Below are positions 25,901 to 38,389 of a DNA stretch of 64,000 bases, piece by piece. A program made the position numbers and the translations under genes. The notes under the pieces were generated by a model that was not told where the DNA came from, searched no databases, and saw only the letters and a list, made by a program, of their open reading frames with translations. Each line of letters begins with the position of its first letter. Position 1 is the first letter of the stretch. Origin of the DNA: Rostratula benghalensis (taxonomy: Eukaryota > Chordata > Aves > Charadriiformes > Rostratulidae); assembly GCA_013399305.1 (NCBI GenBank), contig VXAI01000159.1:372001-436000 (forward strand), written 5' to 3'.

Positions 25901-27697
25901 CTTTAATTGTTCCACAGAGAACCAACAAGCAGAAATATATCCCCGATATACCTGAGGAGTAGCCAGTAGACTCTTCTGTGGCACTAAAAAAAATTCTGCT
26001 ACACCTACAGACTGCATCAACTGATTGGGCTTTCAGTAAGAAACAGGTAATTGAAATTCATTCAAGACAAGCAATAAGAAAAGTACACTGTATTAAATCT
26101 CCCAAGAGAGGTGAGGCCACACCACAGCAAGTCTGAACTCTCTGGGTCTGCATCAATGGAATGACAGCTCCATCTCAAGACTCAACAAACCCTCCTCCAA
26201 GACATTATATTATATATACATTGAAATTTGATGCTTATTAAAGCATAATTCATGTCCATTACTTACTACTAGAGGCCCACACCCATCACCCCCAGATCAA
26301 TCAGCATGTTAACTGCACTTAAGTGTCATAAGAAATCAAATAAATGACTTGGTGAGACACTTTCTGTACATATTCACTTCACATTTAATAGATGCCCTTG
26401 CTGAGAGAGCACGACTGGAACCTTTCCCACTGGGTCAGGGGCACAGGACAGGAGGAGAACAGAAATGGAAGCAGGGAGCCTTTTTGTAAGCGCCACACAT
26501 GTGAGCATCATTTCCAAGCAGCCTTTCCAGCAACACAGGGTGACCTTGGTGCTAACCAAAAACCCTAACAGGCACAAAGGAAATTCCACCTTGAGTAGGA
26601 AAGGAGGAGTAAGTCTAATATTTTTGCTGCTTTCATCCTCCTCACTGCTAAACAACTGCCTGAAATACCATTTTCGTGATTTTTCTCTTCTGATATTTGG
26701 ATTTTAAGAGAATTAGCTCTCAGCAGGTTGCAGTAACCAGGAAACGGGCAGTCGGACCTGCAGGCCAAAAGCAAAGACTGCAATCAATTTCTACGCTCCT
26801 AACCTTTCACAGAGTTCCTAGTTCCCTCCTTTTCTTAGCTTTCTATCACTCGATGCAATAATTCTGATGTACAAAGGATTATAGTTTCAGAATGCACAAA
26901 AGCCGATTAGGAGCCATGCGATTTTGTAAGCTACAGTGGCCCAGAAAAAGCAGCTGCAATATCTCACTTTTACAAAATGAATCCTGTAACTTCTGTCTCT
27001 GAATTTCCCTTAAGATATGCATAATTTATTACATTTACTATGCTGATTTCCCACATACATAACAAAATCCTGTAATGTACTCTACTGCTTTTTCAGTGAT
27101 GTTGGAAAAAAAATTCATTTTCTATTTAAAGAATGAGTCTTCTCAAAAGCAAAATCATATTATAACAGCAGCTTTCTATTCAAAAGGTCTTCTCCAAGTG
27201 TAATTTTAAGTGCTAAAAGCTTAGTTAATGGACAACAATAGATTTTCACTGTGCTTTCCTACTGCACGTACTACAGAATTAACATAGCCAGGAACACGAG
27301 CTGAATTCCCTGAACAAACACTTTGTTCTTTAAGTTCCAAACATTTTTCTAATGCTAGAATCTAGAGGGGAGAACTTCCCAGGGGTACTACTGGGATCAC
27401 ATCTACAACTGGGACCACACTAGCAAAAGTCTATTTCACTACTCCCAGCACCTTTACTGGCGGTAACATGGAGGGAAATTAAAAAAGATTCAGTTTAATT
27501 TTCAAATTTAAGATTCACATCAGATGACTGACAATAAAAAGAAAGAGCACCTTTATAAAAAAATGTATATTTAATTAAGCTATGGGGGATAGAAACAGAA
27601 AAAAAAAATACTATGCCCCTTTTATGTAGAAAAATAAATAAAATAATTTTTAAGAGATACTTGTATCTCTTATATTATCTTATATTAAGACTTCAGA
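19986..27697. other. Long unique AT-rich non-coding stretch
   Basis: Nearly 8 kb without a recognisable gene or transposon. Short homopolymers occur at about 20092-20105 (T), 21838-21849 (T), 23336-23346 (T) and 24958-24970 (A). TATAAAA occurs near 25751 without a credible downstream exon. The segment 26.8-27.3 kb is AT-rich, has few simple repeats and contains an octamer-like ATGCATAAT; it looks like possible conserved non-coding DNA but cannot be confirmed here. Confidence 0.5.
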
Positions 27698-27886
27698 GAA
27701 TCATAGAAAGTTTTGGGTTGGAAGCGAGCGTAAAGACCATTGAGTTCCATCCCCCACTGCCATGGGCAGGGTCACCTCCCACCAGAGAAGGTTGCCCAAA
27801 GCCCCATCCAGCCTGGCCTTGAACCCCTCCAGGGATGGGGCAGCCACAGCTTCTCTGGGCAACCTGTGCCAGTGCCTCACCACCCT
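27698..27886 (-). mobile_element. CR1 LINE, 5'-truncated 3' end
   Basis: The left end, GAATCATAGAAAG, is the complement of the CR1 terminal 8-bp repeat type (ATTCTATG). It is followed by TTTTGGGTTGGAAG and the complement of the ORF2 C-terminal coding sequence. On the minus strand the frame reads VVRHWHRLPREAVAAPSLEG and continues FKARLDGALGNLLWW, the conserved tail of avian CR1 ORF2. Truncation lies at about 27886, so only the last approximately 190 bp are present. This fits the usual 5' truncation of CR1 insertions. It is not autonomous and not a host gene. Confidence 0.95.
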
Positions 27887-29449
27887 GATCTGACTCAAAT
27901 TAGGCTGTGACTCGAAAAGCCAGACTCAGGGACCTTTTAATTTATAAGACTTTTGCTGTTCTGTTTTCTTTTATGTTGGCTTCAGTAAAGTTAGGGTGCA
28001 AAATCAACAATTAGAGAAGGAAAGAAACACAAACTCACTCACACAAAAAACCTCCAAAAAAACCCCACCACAGCATACCACCCTTTGAGTGTGTTCTAAC
28101 AAGGGGGGAAAGAAATACCAAAAACAGAGACAGAAAGAAACAGTTAATAACCTTTTAATATTTTGCAGTTCTGGCCTTTATACAGTATTTTTTCATATTA
28201 GCTGGTAACTGTTGTCGTTTCTCCGGATGCCAAACCATTTTCTTAGAATGTTAGGTAAATACTCATTCACTTGCCCTGTGACACCACCTTCAAAATAAAA
28301 ATAGGAAAAGTGCCCCAAAGGTTATATTAAACTGGAACAACATAAGCCAGTTTCAAGTTTCACTGCTTTGCACAAATACACAGTATCAGACGATAGGACA
28401 AAGAGTATTTCAGCATAATCACATACCATGTGTAAGGGTGTAAGATCTTAATGTGCCTTTGCTGGTAAAGGAGTTACCCTCTTTAAGACTGAGTGCCTTA
28501 AGAGAAGCATTAAATCAGTGCCAAGTAGATGAGCAGATACGCAGAGGCACTGTGCACAGACATAATGTCACAGAAGGGAAGCAGCAGAACCAGAACACTT
28601 CAAAAACCACTCAGCATTCTGCATGGAATTCACCCCACGAGAATAAAACATTTGATCAGCAATTAGGCAAAACAGTCTGGAAATCCTTGACTTACATTTT
28701 TCTTCCCCTTTCAAAAAAAAAAAAAAGTAATAATTCCAGGTTAAAAGAAAGAGCTGTATTATAAAACCCTAGGTAGCATTTTTGTGCCTGATATGGTATT
28801 TATGGTAGTTCTTACCAAACTGTATGTCTACACCTCTGAACAGAAAAATAAGCATAACCACCAAAAAGGCAAGGAATCAAGTTCTATGAGCTTCTTGACT
28901 GCAAGTGAACTACCCAGCCACAGATTTCTTATCTGCCCTAATTCATACACAAAACAGTAAATCATGCATGGTATCACTAGAGGAAGCCATTCTAAAATAT
29001 ATCTGCTTAATACTGTACAGGTCAAAATTATAAGAAGAATTTCCTGTAGCAGGAAGTAAGTGTTTGTTATAAATCAGTGCTACAAAACTAAAAGATTTGT
29101 TTTCATTACTACAGTTGATTATGACAATAAATCTTTCAATCTGTTTTCTGAATAAAAGGGATAAATGTCTGCAGAACTAACAGTCTGAAATTTAGTAGAA
29201 ATAGCTGAGCATAAGCTTTAGTGACAAAGTTAGTGATCATTGCAATTAAGAATGATTTGATTATGTTGGACAGGAAATAGTATCAAGACCTGAACCACCC
29301 ATAACACCTACCACCTAGCACCCTGACCTCCTTACGATGTCATAAATTTTAAGAGATCATCCATGCATATATACTACATATTAATTAAGTTATGTGCACA
29401 GACTTCGGAGAATTGTGACTGTTGCACAAGTGCAAAAGCCAGGCTCTTT
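27887..29449. other. Unique non-coding DNA
   Basis: No gene was recognised. AC-rich low complexity at about 28037-28072 and an A run at 28713-28725. The 103-codon frame at 28453-28764 has no recognisable family. Confidence 0.5.
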
Positions 29450-29508
29450 GAAGAGAAAAATATACTGAAGAGAAAAATATACTGAAGAGAAAAATATACT
29501 GAAGAGAA
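29450..29508. repeat. 17-bp tandem repeat, 3.5 perfect copies
   Basis: The unit GAAGAGAAAAATATACT is repeated perfectly three times (29450-29466, 29467-29483, 29484-29500) with a partial fourth copy (to 29508). Identity between copies points to a recent expansion. It interrupts otherwise unique DNA; the minus-strand frame across it is an artefact. Confidence 0.97.
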
Positions 29509-30222
29509 GCACAGCTGAAACAGGTCTGCTTTGCGCACAAAAGGAGCACTTAACTGCGTACCGTCCTCTGCGTACGGAACTTGTAAAGAACTTAATTTCT
29601 GCATATGCTTTATTTTAGTAGCTGTGGACTGAAAACAGGTACAAAAGTCAAGTAAAACCATTACCTCCCAGTTCCACTCCTAGCTGATTGGCAATATATT
29701 AATTTTATATGCACTGCTGCTGAGTTTTTATGTTAGGGTACAGTTGAGTGATTCTGTAGAGGTTTAATGATTTTTATGGCAACATAAAAGTGCAATAACA
29801 ATGCACAATGAGTTCTAATTAGTACTAATGAACCTAAAAACTCAACAGGTTGGGGCTTTTCTCATAGGAAAACTAAGCTTTAAAACTATTTGGACTCTTA
29901 GAAATTAAAAGGTTCTTCCAAACAGAATAGAAACTACCAGCAGACAGGGTCAGATCTACAAAGCGATTACTGTAAAGAGAAATGCCATTATAGAAGTGAC
30001 TGCATCCAAACATTTCACAACACAGTTAACTCTTGCCAAAACCCTATATTCATCAAAAGATGTTGGAACAATAACCAAGTGCATTTACAAAGAAGGAATT
30101 CTTGTAGGTCAGCATCTGCCAAATTATAAATAGTTGCACTATGGGAACCGAGGAGAAAACGACATACGACTTTTCCCATCTCTGCACAGGTGCCAACTTC
30201 AAGCCAAATCCTTTTTACCTCT
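29509..30222. other. Unique AT-rich non-coding DNA
   Basis: Nothing recognisable as a gene or transposon. Confidence 0.5.
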
Positions 30223-30270
30223 GGGGGGGGGGGGGGAAAAAAGGAAAAAAAAAAAGAGAGAGAGAGAAAA
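30223..30270. repeat. Poly-G / poly-A / (GA)n compound tract
   Basis: Fourteen G are followed by A-rich sequence and about five GA dinucleotides. It is an all-purine low-complexity tract prone to length variation and sequencing error. Confidence 0.9.
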
Positions 30271-31419
30271 TGTAGTCTTTTTTTCTGGTGCTAGTGAGTG
30301 AATTGGCTGACATCCACATACTGCAGTATTGAGGACTGAAGAGAAAGCTGCTGTTCACCTTAAATGCAGAAGGAAACTGCAGTCTAGTTGGATTGTAAGG
30401 GGGTACTTTGGCAGAAGCTGTACCTCCTGTCAAGCTTGTTCAGCCTCTAAACCTGAGCTCATGTCTCCAGTCCCTTTCCATACCATGTGTCAGAAGCACA
30501 GATGCTAGAGGCACCCCCAGAACACGTTTGAGATTGTGCATGTAATTCCCTTTTCTCAGGAGGGGTGTGGGTGGCAGAAAGCGGGAACAGCAAGGAAATC
30601 GTCTCTGTAAGCCCCCAATACACAGAATATGATTTGAGACTTAAAGAATCCCAAACAGTTTTTCCGCCACATCTGGTATACAGAGATACCTGCCCATCAT
30701 TTCCCTCAAGAAAATTGTCTTTTCCTCCTCAGCATAACTCTTTTCTCACTCTTTCTGGTATTCCTCCAGCATACCTTGTTCTTGAAAAAGAGCATTCTAT
30801 AACTAATCTCACACTTCCATCGCTGCCTAAGGAACTTCCTCCTCTAAGAACACACTCATATGAGATTTATTAGGGAAAATGTAATCTCTCCACAGGTGTG
30901 TGTGATATCTCACCACCACCTTTCCTAGCATAGCTGTTAAGTCTAATTGAGCTTACTATAATCCCATGAAATCTTTCTCTAACAGCACCAAGTTGATGCA
31001 TCGTGTTTCAGATGCTACTTACACTCACAGTTCTCCAACATTTACAAACCCATCCTCATGATGCTGCTTTTTGAAAGACAAATAGTTTCGTTCTCATTTG
31101 GTTTATACTAAGTGATTCAGACACTGAAGGGGACAAGAATCATTCACAGTTACATTGTATGTCAGTAGCAGAGAATACAACTCCTGTCCTGGTTCTATTC
31201 TATGAACTTTATAGTACGTATTAAATAGCCCTTGCACAGTAGACACAGAATACGTCTATTTTTCTCTGCCCAGAAACATTTGGCTGCTTTTTTTCTGTTC
31301 CAATTACACTAAGGAATTTTAAACTGCTCTCTAGAACCTTACTCGGAACTTAGTGAGTAACATTATTTCCCTGCTAAATTTTCCCCTGCCATTTTACCCA
31401 GAATTAAGTTTTTTCTACT
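30271..31419. other. Unique non-coding DNA
   Basis: Pyrimidine-biased plus-strand sequence around 30650-30860 underlies a 102-codon frame with no family signature. No gene called. Confidence 0.5.
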
Positions 31420-31445
31420 GCTGAGTCACTTATAAGTGACTCAGC
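31420..31445. promoter_or_regulatory. Perfect 26-bp palindrome of two inverted NF-E2/MARE-like sites
   Basis: The arm GCTGAGTCACTTA (31420-31432) is followed directly by its exact reverse complement (31433-31445). Each arm contains the AP-1 core TGAGTCA and, with its flank, the NF-E2/NRF2-small Maf type sequence GCTGAGTCAC. The left copy also has the preceding T at 31419, giving TGCTGAGTCAC. The centre reads TTATAA. The palindrome is seen directly; use as a bZIP binding site is inferred from the known consensus. Confidence 0.45.
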
Positions 31446-33524
31446 TACCACAAAAACCTCTATGGATTTTCCGTTTCTTTTTCTTTTCCTTGCCCAGGCC
31501 TTATTTTTTTTCCATCTACAAGTCCTCCCATTTTCTGAAGGTCATGGATGTACACCCATGAAAATTCATGCATCTAATTCTATTGATGAAGCATATTGTG
31601 AGATCTGAAGGTGAAAAGCAACAAGTACGTTTTAGGCCTTAAAGCACTGGAATTTTGAAACAGAACACATAAATTAATACATACATAAATACATAAAAAA
31701 AAAAAAATTAGTAACAAAAGGTAATGCCTGAAATGAAGGGGAACAACTTACAGAGATGGTGTCACCTATCACAGAAGCAGAAACCAGAAAAAAAAAATTA
31801 AATTTAGTTTTAATTAAATTTAGCTTACTTCTAAATGTAAAGTTCCTAAGTATATGTAGAAAGCTTTATTTTCTAATGCTGCCTTGGCCTATTTGGCTGT
31901 GGTCCCTAGACAGTGGACACAAAATCACATCATCACACAAGGAGACTTCAGAACCTTCCTGCAACATCACTGTTCCTTGTTCTTACACAGCCAGCTGGCT
32001 GAGGGGGACAGCGTGTCCCCTGCCCACCGGGGAAATCCCTGCTGGGATAAAGGATACCATCTCAGTGTTACTGCCTGGAGGTAACAGATCTGCCCTTTGC
32101 AAATTAAAACAGAGGATCCTAAGACAACACAAATATTTTGTTTAAATTGTGATTCATAGATTCTACTCTCTTACTGACAGAGACCTCAGGTTAGGTGTTG
32201 AAGACATCATTTCCACCAGCTCAGCGTGTCTCTATTTAGCGCAGAACCCCCTGCACAGCTCATCAGAATTCCTCTATCTTCTCCAGTGTGCTCTTCCTAA
32301 GTGAGACTGTTTTAACTCTGATCATTTAACTATCACATTTTCTCAACAATGATTTTGACATCTATATAAGGAGAGCATGGTTAGGATTCACCCCGAAATG
32401 GAAAAAACAGGAGAGTGGGAGGCAGGTACCTAAGCAGGAGATGACTGATTATGAAATGCCGTCTCTGAGCTGAGTTGAGAAAGTTTTTGTGTACTCAGTA
32501 TGTACAAGATTAATTAGTCAAAAAAACCCCAACAATTACTCAAACACAGAGTAGGGGGGAAAAAAAAAATTCCACATTCACCCATCATCTCTGCTAGTTT
32601 TCTTTTTTCATTTCCCCCAGTTGCTGCTGCTCTTTCTTCACCCTTCCTATACAAGTCATCTTATGATTGGCTTTTAAGATTGCTTTTTCTATTTCTCTGA
32701 TGAAACATTCACTCCCTTCTCTCTCCCCCTATCTGTTTACCAGAAATATTTCTTCTCCTCATACTGCTTTTACTTGGTAACTATTTACTTTTTCAGTAGT
32801 CCATCTAATTAATTACTTTTTTCTAACTGCCTACATAACATTGCAGTGAACTCTCTACAGTGCAGTCTCTGAAAACAAAATAGGAATCTTTGCATGAAGA
32901 ACACAACATCAAAACTTACATTATCACCACTTACCTTTCAGGGAAACTACCTCACTCTTGTCCACAGTCTCCACGCTACCCAGCATTTTACTGCCGATTC
33001 AGTTGATGAGTAATCCCAAAGAATGCAATCTTAGATGAGAACAGAGGGGAAGGCTCTATGACTAACACCACTGGCTACTGCAATCTCCTTGCCTTTTTCC
33101 CTGTTCCATCTTTGTTGCAGCCCAATGGCATAATAGTTTGTTGACAGAGGAATCTGCCAAGCGTCTCTCTTAACTGATACCAAGAGAGAAGAGTAGGCTG
33201 CAAAATGTCTCGAATGTATAAGCTTTCTTCCTTAAAGGTTACGGTGCTCCTTTCCCCAGCAAATAGCTGCATGAAATCAAGTTAGTCTTAAATCCAGTAT
33301 TTGACACTATATATACACAAATAAGCTGAATTTAAGTGAAATAGACTGTTTAAATACATACTCTTTCTTGTTAACATAAAGTCATCATACTATTTACAGG
33401 GAAAATGGCAGGTTCTTCTATCTCACCATTACTTAGTTTATAGCAGTTATCTACTAATTATACACAACTCCCGTATTTTCACCTTTTCATATGCTTCTCT
33501 GATCATATTCTCCAAACATTTCCT
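31446..33524. other. Unique non-coding DNA
   Basis: Includes an A run at about 31697-31709, an AT-rich spot with doubled TTAAATTTAG near 31797-31826, a 129-codon frame at 31756-32145 without family signature, an A run at about 32562-32570 and a pyrimidine-rich stretch at about 32590-32780. No gene is supported. Confidence 0.5.
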
Positions 33525-33545
33525 GGGGGGGGGGAAAAAAAAAAA
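33525..33545. repeat. Poly-G/poly-A tract
   Basis: Ten G followed by about eleven A. Same architecture as the tract at 30.2 kb, with no larger similarity between the surroundings noticed. Confidence 0.9.
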
Positions 33546-34639
33546 GGAAACATACATGGCTAGTAAGCCAAAGGTTTTTTCCAGCAGATACTGAAAGAGG
33601 GAAGAGGAAACACTTGGCAGTAGCAAGCTGCTTCCTTCTTCAAAGTTTTACCATCTAGTTCTGATGCCTTTTCAGAACCACCCTGGCAGCAGTCTATGGG
33701 ATCAGAGTTCTTGGTGAAGTCCTTTAAGTTAGGGAAAAAGGCCTGAGTTATGGGCTCATTCCTGTGTAAAGAGGACCCACTTCCAACTGATGGGAGGAGA
33801 TGACTTTTGGTGGAAAGGTATTCTAGCAGAGTTTGTGGTATTAATAGCAGCACATGGTTAGGAACTAGGAAATCATTCTAAGAGCCTATTCTTGACTTCA
33901 GAGTACAAGCCAGGGATATTGTTTTCACAGAGGCATTGATTTTCTTCAGGGGTTTTGGGTTTTTTTTAATATATATTTGGAATTGTATCCAATCAGCTGC
34001 TGCTGTTGCTTTTCATATCCCTAAACAAGGAGATTTTTATCACAAAATGGATAACAGAAAAGCATACAGGAAGCGAAACACTCAAGCTATTCATATGAAA
34101 TGTATTTTTTAGGCTAGTCCCTTGAAAAGTGTCAGAAAATCACATTTAGAAAACTGAACTATGCTTCGTTCCAATACATTTCAGCCTACACACACCATAT
34201 AGAAATATGGCACTCTTGGGATACACGTGTGCCTTGACTTGGCCTAAGGCAATTACAACCACTCATCTTCAAATTTAAGGCTCTTCATCATTTATCTCTG
34301 CCCTGTTAGGGAAATGTCACTTGAAAACCTTTGTCCTGGTAATAATAGGAGTTTCTATCTGCTCACAACAGTCTGTAACAGTCACCATTGTGCTTCCTCC
34401 TTTTCCAGGCTGTGAACATCTGTTTACAGCTTTCAAGCCATCTCTTTCAGACTCCTGTTTAAAAATTTACCTATATATAAAGGAAAAAGTTAAGCTGTAG
34501 GTAGACTAAGATGACTCAGAACAGGCTAGAAAATTTTTCAGCTGTGCTCTGGTTTGCTTTCCTATCCATCTATTTCTGTTTTCTCTTTCCTTCAGTTTAG
34601 ACTGTATGCTTTTTCCACAATAGAAGGGAAATTAATTTT
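33546..34639. other. Unique non-coding DNA
   Basis: No gene or transposon was recognised. TATATAAAGG near 34474 resembles a TATA box but has no credible exon downstream. Confidence 0.45.
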
Positions 34640-34675
34640 CATATATATATATGCATATACGTGTGTATATATATT
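34640..34675. repeat. (TA)n/(TG) alternating tract
   Basis: Alternating purine-pyrimidine sequence (ATATATATATGCATATACG and GTGTGTATATATAT). A simple repeat with no gene. Confidence 0.85.
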
Positions 34676-37600
34676 TAAAAGATTTTCAGAAATTGCCAAG
34701 AATTTTAGGCTTGCTCATTAAATTAAGAACTTCCTGAGATCTCCAGTTGATGACAATAGGTCTTATTTCAGACCCCACAGTTTATTTTCCCAGAGGCAAA
34801 TCCATTTGACTTTGTAGAAGGAAAACTAGTTCAGTGAATATAAAGGGCAAACATTGTAAAGCAACAGAAGATATTCCCCACCACAAACATGCAGCCAGAT
34901 GTGAGGTGGAAGGTGGCAAAAGCACAGGGTTTGGGGGGCAGTTTTCTGCTTTTTCAGCTTTATTGCACCTTTTCTCCAGCAGTATTTTGCAATGGCTGTA
35001 CTTGCAGTAAAAACAAGCTTGATGTTAATGGAGCTATCACAGTGCCTACTCCTGATAGAACTTCTCTTCCCATGTCTCTCTTCCTAGCAGTTTCTACTGC
35101 AGCCTAGAGTATAAGGAAGTTCATGCCAAGCTTTCAACAAAGCTGCTGCAAGAAAGTTCTTTCCCACTAATATTCCCTTTGCAATACTCCTTAGTATTTG
35201 CTATGCAGGAATTACAAAGGTTAGAACAACAGATAGGCTTAATTTTAGAGTAGTTTTCAATACAGAATTATGTACCCAGGGTGAAGAAGCGTAAATGAAA
35301 ACACATTATCTGTGGTGTAACTGAAACAGTTGTAATAACTAGATGGACAAACACTAAACCATCACCTCCTAAAGGAGTTCAACTTTACCATTCAACTTCT
35401 CCGAACGCTCAAAAACCTCAAGTAGAAAAGACATTATCAGCAACCTAGGCATATCTACAATTACAAACTAAGGGTAGATTTCCTTCAAGTCATCGGAGCT
35501 GTATTCTTAATGGCACCAAAGGTCAAATCCTGCATTGATTTTCAACATTAGAAGTTTTTTACATATAAAAATATAAGTCGGAACAGTATTTCAATGCAAT
35601 CAGTACTGCAAAAGAAATGATGAAAATTGTTACAGATTGAGTCCTTTTATGGGCATAATATTAAAATAAGTCTGACTCTTTTCTGTAGTAAACCCAAACC
35701 TTCAAACACACCAGGACAATTGACATCAGTTTGTTTTCCTGACAGCAGGGTGACATTGCATTCGTGACTCTGCATTTTCTTCAGGTAGCTGCATCCTAAA
35801 AGCAAGGTTTACCAGGCAAAGGTAGGCTGTGCAGTACAGAGATACACCATTTTGTGGTTCTGATACATTCAATGTTTTACCCAGGACAATATCAGCAACA
35901 GTCCCACTGTCTTTAATAGGACCTACGTAGCTAAAATCCTCTAGCTGTCCCTTTGAAAAATTAAGTAAAAATTTTCCTAGGTAAGTATTCTACTAATAGC
36001 CACACAAACACATCAGGGCTAGTTCCTTGGTCCATGCAAATCGGACCATCAAGTTGTGTTTGAATAGTTAGCTCTGTCTTTTGGTAGAGGCTCAAACTTA
36101 TGGGTTGGTTTTTGTTTTTTTTTTTGCATAGCAAGCACTACTTACACATGTACGATCTTATGAAACACTTGACCTTCTCTTCACAGATGCATAGGTCACT
36201 TTCTAATGATGAGTAAATAATATCCCTGATATAGCTACAGGAATAGCTTTCACAGAAAAGAAATATTTTTCATATACCTTGTGGAAATAACAAGGAGAAG
36301 CAGGAAAAAATGGAGTGAAAATCCACAGGAAGAAGAGAGCCACACAGCTCAAGCCTTCAAAGAATCATAGATCAGAACTGGTGAATAGTGGTTACAGTGG
36401 CCTTATTTCAGTTCTCAAAAGTCCTACAGACAATAACATCAGCAGACATCATCTCATTGTTCAGTCCCATGATAGAATACTGTTTATTCTTAGAGCTGGT
36501 TCTGCCAGCACAGCGATGATGGAGGTTTTGGAGAAAAAGACACTTTCCACTCTGGAAAAATAGGTCTCTAACCACAGGAACTATCACTACAGGCTAAAGT
36601 TCTTGATTCTGCATCTTTTGCCATCTCAATACAAGTTCCTTCTTTATACTGCATATTAGAGAAGATCCAATAGCTGTACAGAACACAGGCATAGCTAGGG
36701 GAAGGAAACGCAATGGATAAACGGTGACAAGGGCTTCTTTAAAGCTGTAATACGTGGTGGGTTTTTCTTTCATGCCTTTGAGGGGTTTTTTAAAGAGTAA
36801 GAAAAATCTCAAACGTACCCTACTTTATTTTTGCGTCTAAAGGTACAAGGGATAGAAAATTATAACACTTTTTTTATGTTAATGGACTACATTTTTGCAT
36901 ATGCTGAAAATTAAAGAGAGGGTTGCAGACCACACATGCTACTACAGATTACGAAGACTCTGATCACTGCAGTGCTTCACCTCACTAATTACTATCACTT
37001 CAATTATCTGCAGCTGCCATTGCAAGCGTGTGACTGGTGCCATTGCTTTACTGAGTGTTGTCCTATGAACTTGGGCCAGTGGGCGTGTGTTGGAACACGG
37101 CACCCAGCAGCATTCGAGGTGCTGAAACGTTTCAGGTATGAATTTGTTCACAAATACAGCTAGGGACCAGCAAGTATTGATTGCATTAGATGCATTCTTT
37201 GTGCAAAGGAATATTTTAGACAGTAAGACTCCATTAAATTTCCCTGTGTGGTGCACTATGGCACCAGAACCAGGTTGGTTCCTTCTACTGGTTGCCCAGT
37301 GACCACTAGCCTGATGCCTCATCTTTCACATCCTTAACTATGAAGGGAAGATTCTTTGTAGTCTATCGAACCTGTAAGGGTAGGACAACGTCACTGACAC
37401 ACAACAACCAAAAAAAGCCCTTAAATGCCAGGTGCAAAACTCCTAAAAGTCAATGTTTTTTTTTCCACTGAATTCAACTGGCTTTGAAACAGACTATAAA
37501 TCAGCCTGGAGTTTAGCATAAGTCGCAGACATACAGCTGGGATGACACTTAAGAACGCATGCCAAAAGTTTTTTTGGAAACATAGAAACTTCAGAGTTAC

Positions 37601-38063
37601 TGTGCGCAGTAGGAATAATGTGTCACCAAAGGAATGCAGCTCTTCACTTGGAATATAATTTAGAACTTAGAGCCATTTCACACAAAGATTGCATATTGTT
37701 TTCATTAGAGGAAAATAAGTATTCATGTTTGCCTTATGTTTCTTTCAAAATATTTGCATTGCAAAGTTTTCAGAGTTTTACATTTGGAACCATACAAATT
37801 ATGGCACCTGCTTTTTTCCCCCCACGGATGAACAAACGTACAGTCAGGATTTATGTTGTTCCAAAAGAAAAGAGGAAAGCAATCATTTTAAGAGCTTCAA
37901 ACTGCAACCAAGCTCTGCTTTACTTTGGTGAAGGAAGATGAAGATTGATGAGATGGAGGACAGAACACAACACATTTACTTCATTACTTCTGTTTGTCTG
38001 GTCTCTATGTTTCCGCTGACCTTCTTTTCTGATGTTCCTTGAGACAAAGTACCATTGTGCAGT
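34676..38063. other. Unique AT-rich non-coding DNA
   Basis: No gene was recognised in 3.4 kb. A T run lies at 36115-36125. The 126-codon minus-strand frame at 36942-37322 overlaps a plus-strand frame and shows no family signature. Confidence 0.5.
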
Positions 38064-38389
38064 AGAATCATAGAATCATTCAGGCTGGAAGAGACCATTT
38101 GGATCATCAATTCCAACCATCTGCCCCTACACCAAATCTCCCAACACCACATCTAAACAACTCTGAAACACATTCAGGGATGGGGACTCAACCCCCTCCC
38201 TGGCAGCCTATTCCAGGGTCTGACCACCCTTTCTGGGAAAAATTCTTTCCTAATGTTCAGCCTAAACCTACCCTGTTGTAGCTTGAAGCCATTTCCCCTC
38301 ATTCTATAACTAATCACCTGTAAGAGATCAGCACCAACCTCTCTACAAGTTCCTTTGAGGTAGTTGTAGAGAGCAATGAAGTCTCCCAG
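38064..38389 (-). mobile_element. CR1 LINE, 3' fragment
   Basis: Starts with GAATCATAGAATCATT (complement of the CR1 8-bp terminal repeats) and CAGGCTGGAAGAGACC. It continues through the complement of typical CR1 3' sequence (CCTGGCAGCCTATTCCAG, GAAAAATTCTTTCCTAATGTT, AGCAATGAAGTCTCCC). About 325 bp are present. It is more diverged from the copies at 27.7 and 44.8 kb than these are from each other, so it probably belongs to another CR1 subfamily. Plus-strand frame 38099-38281 is antisense to the element and is not a gene. Confidence 0.93.

Noticed and set aside
29450..29508. CRISPR-like array
   Set aside because: The repeats are head-to-tail without spacers; it is a minisatellite in vertebrate-type DNA.
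31756..32145. 129-codon plus-strand frame as a gene or retroviral remnant
   Set aside because: No protease, reverse transcriptase or gag-like motif; an alternative frame overlaps; no LTRs noticed.
36362..36378. AGAATCATAGATCAG as a CR1 3' end
   Set aside because: The following sequence lacks the GGTTGGAAG and CCAACC blocks found in the real copies.
36942..37322. 126-codon minus-strand frame as a gene
   Set aside because: A plus-strand frame covers the same DNA and neither shows a recognised family.
38357..38373. GAGGTAGTTGTAG as a let-7-like sequence
   Set aside because: It lies within the CR1 copy and the seed and body do not match a let-7 precursor hairpin.
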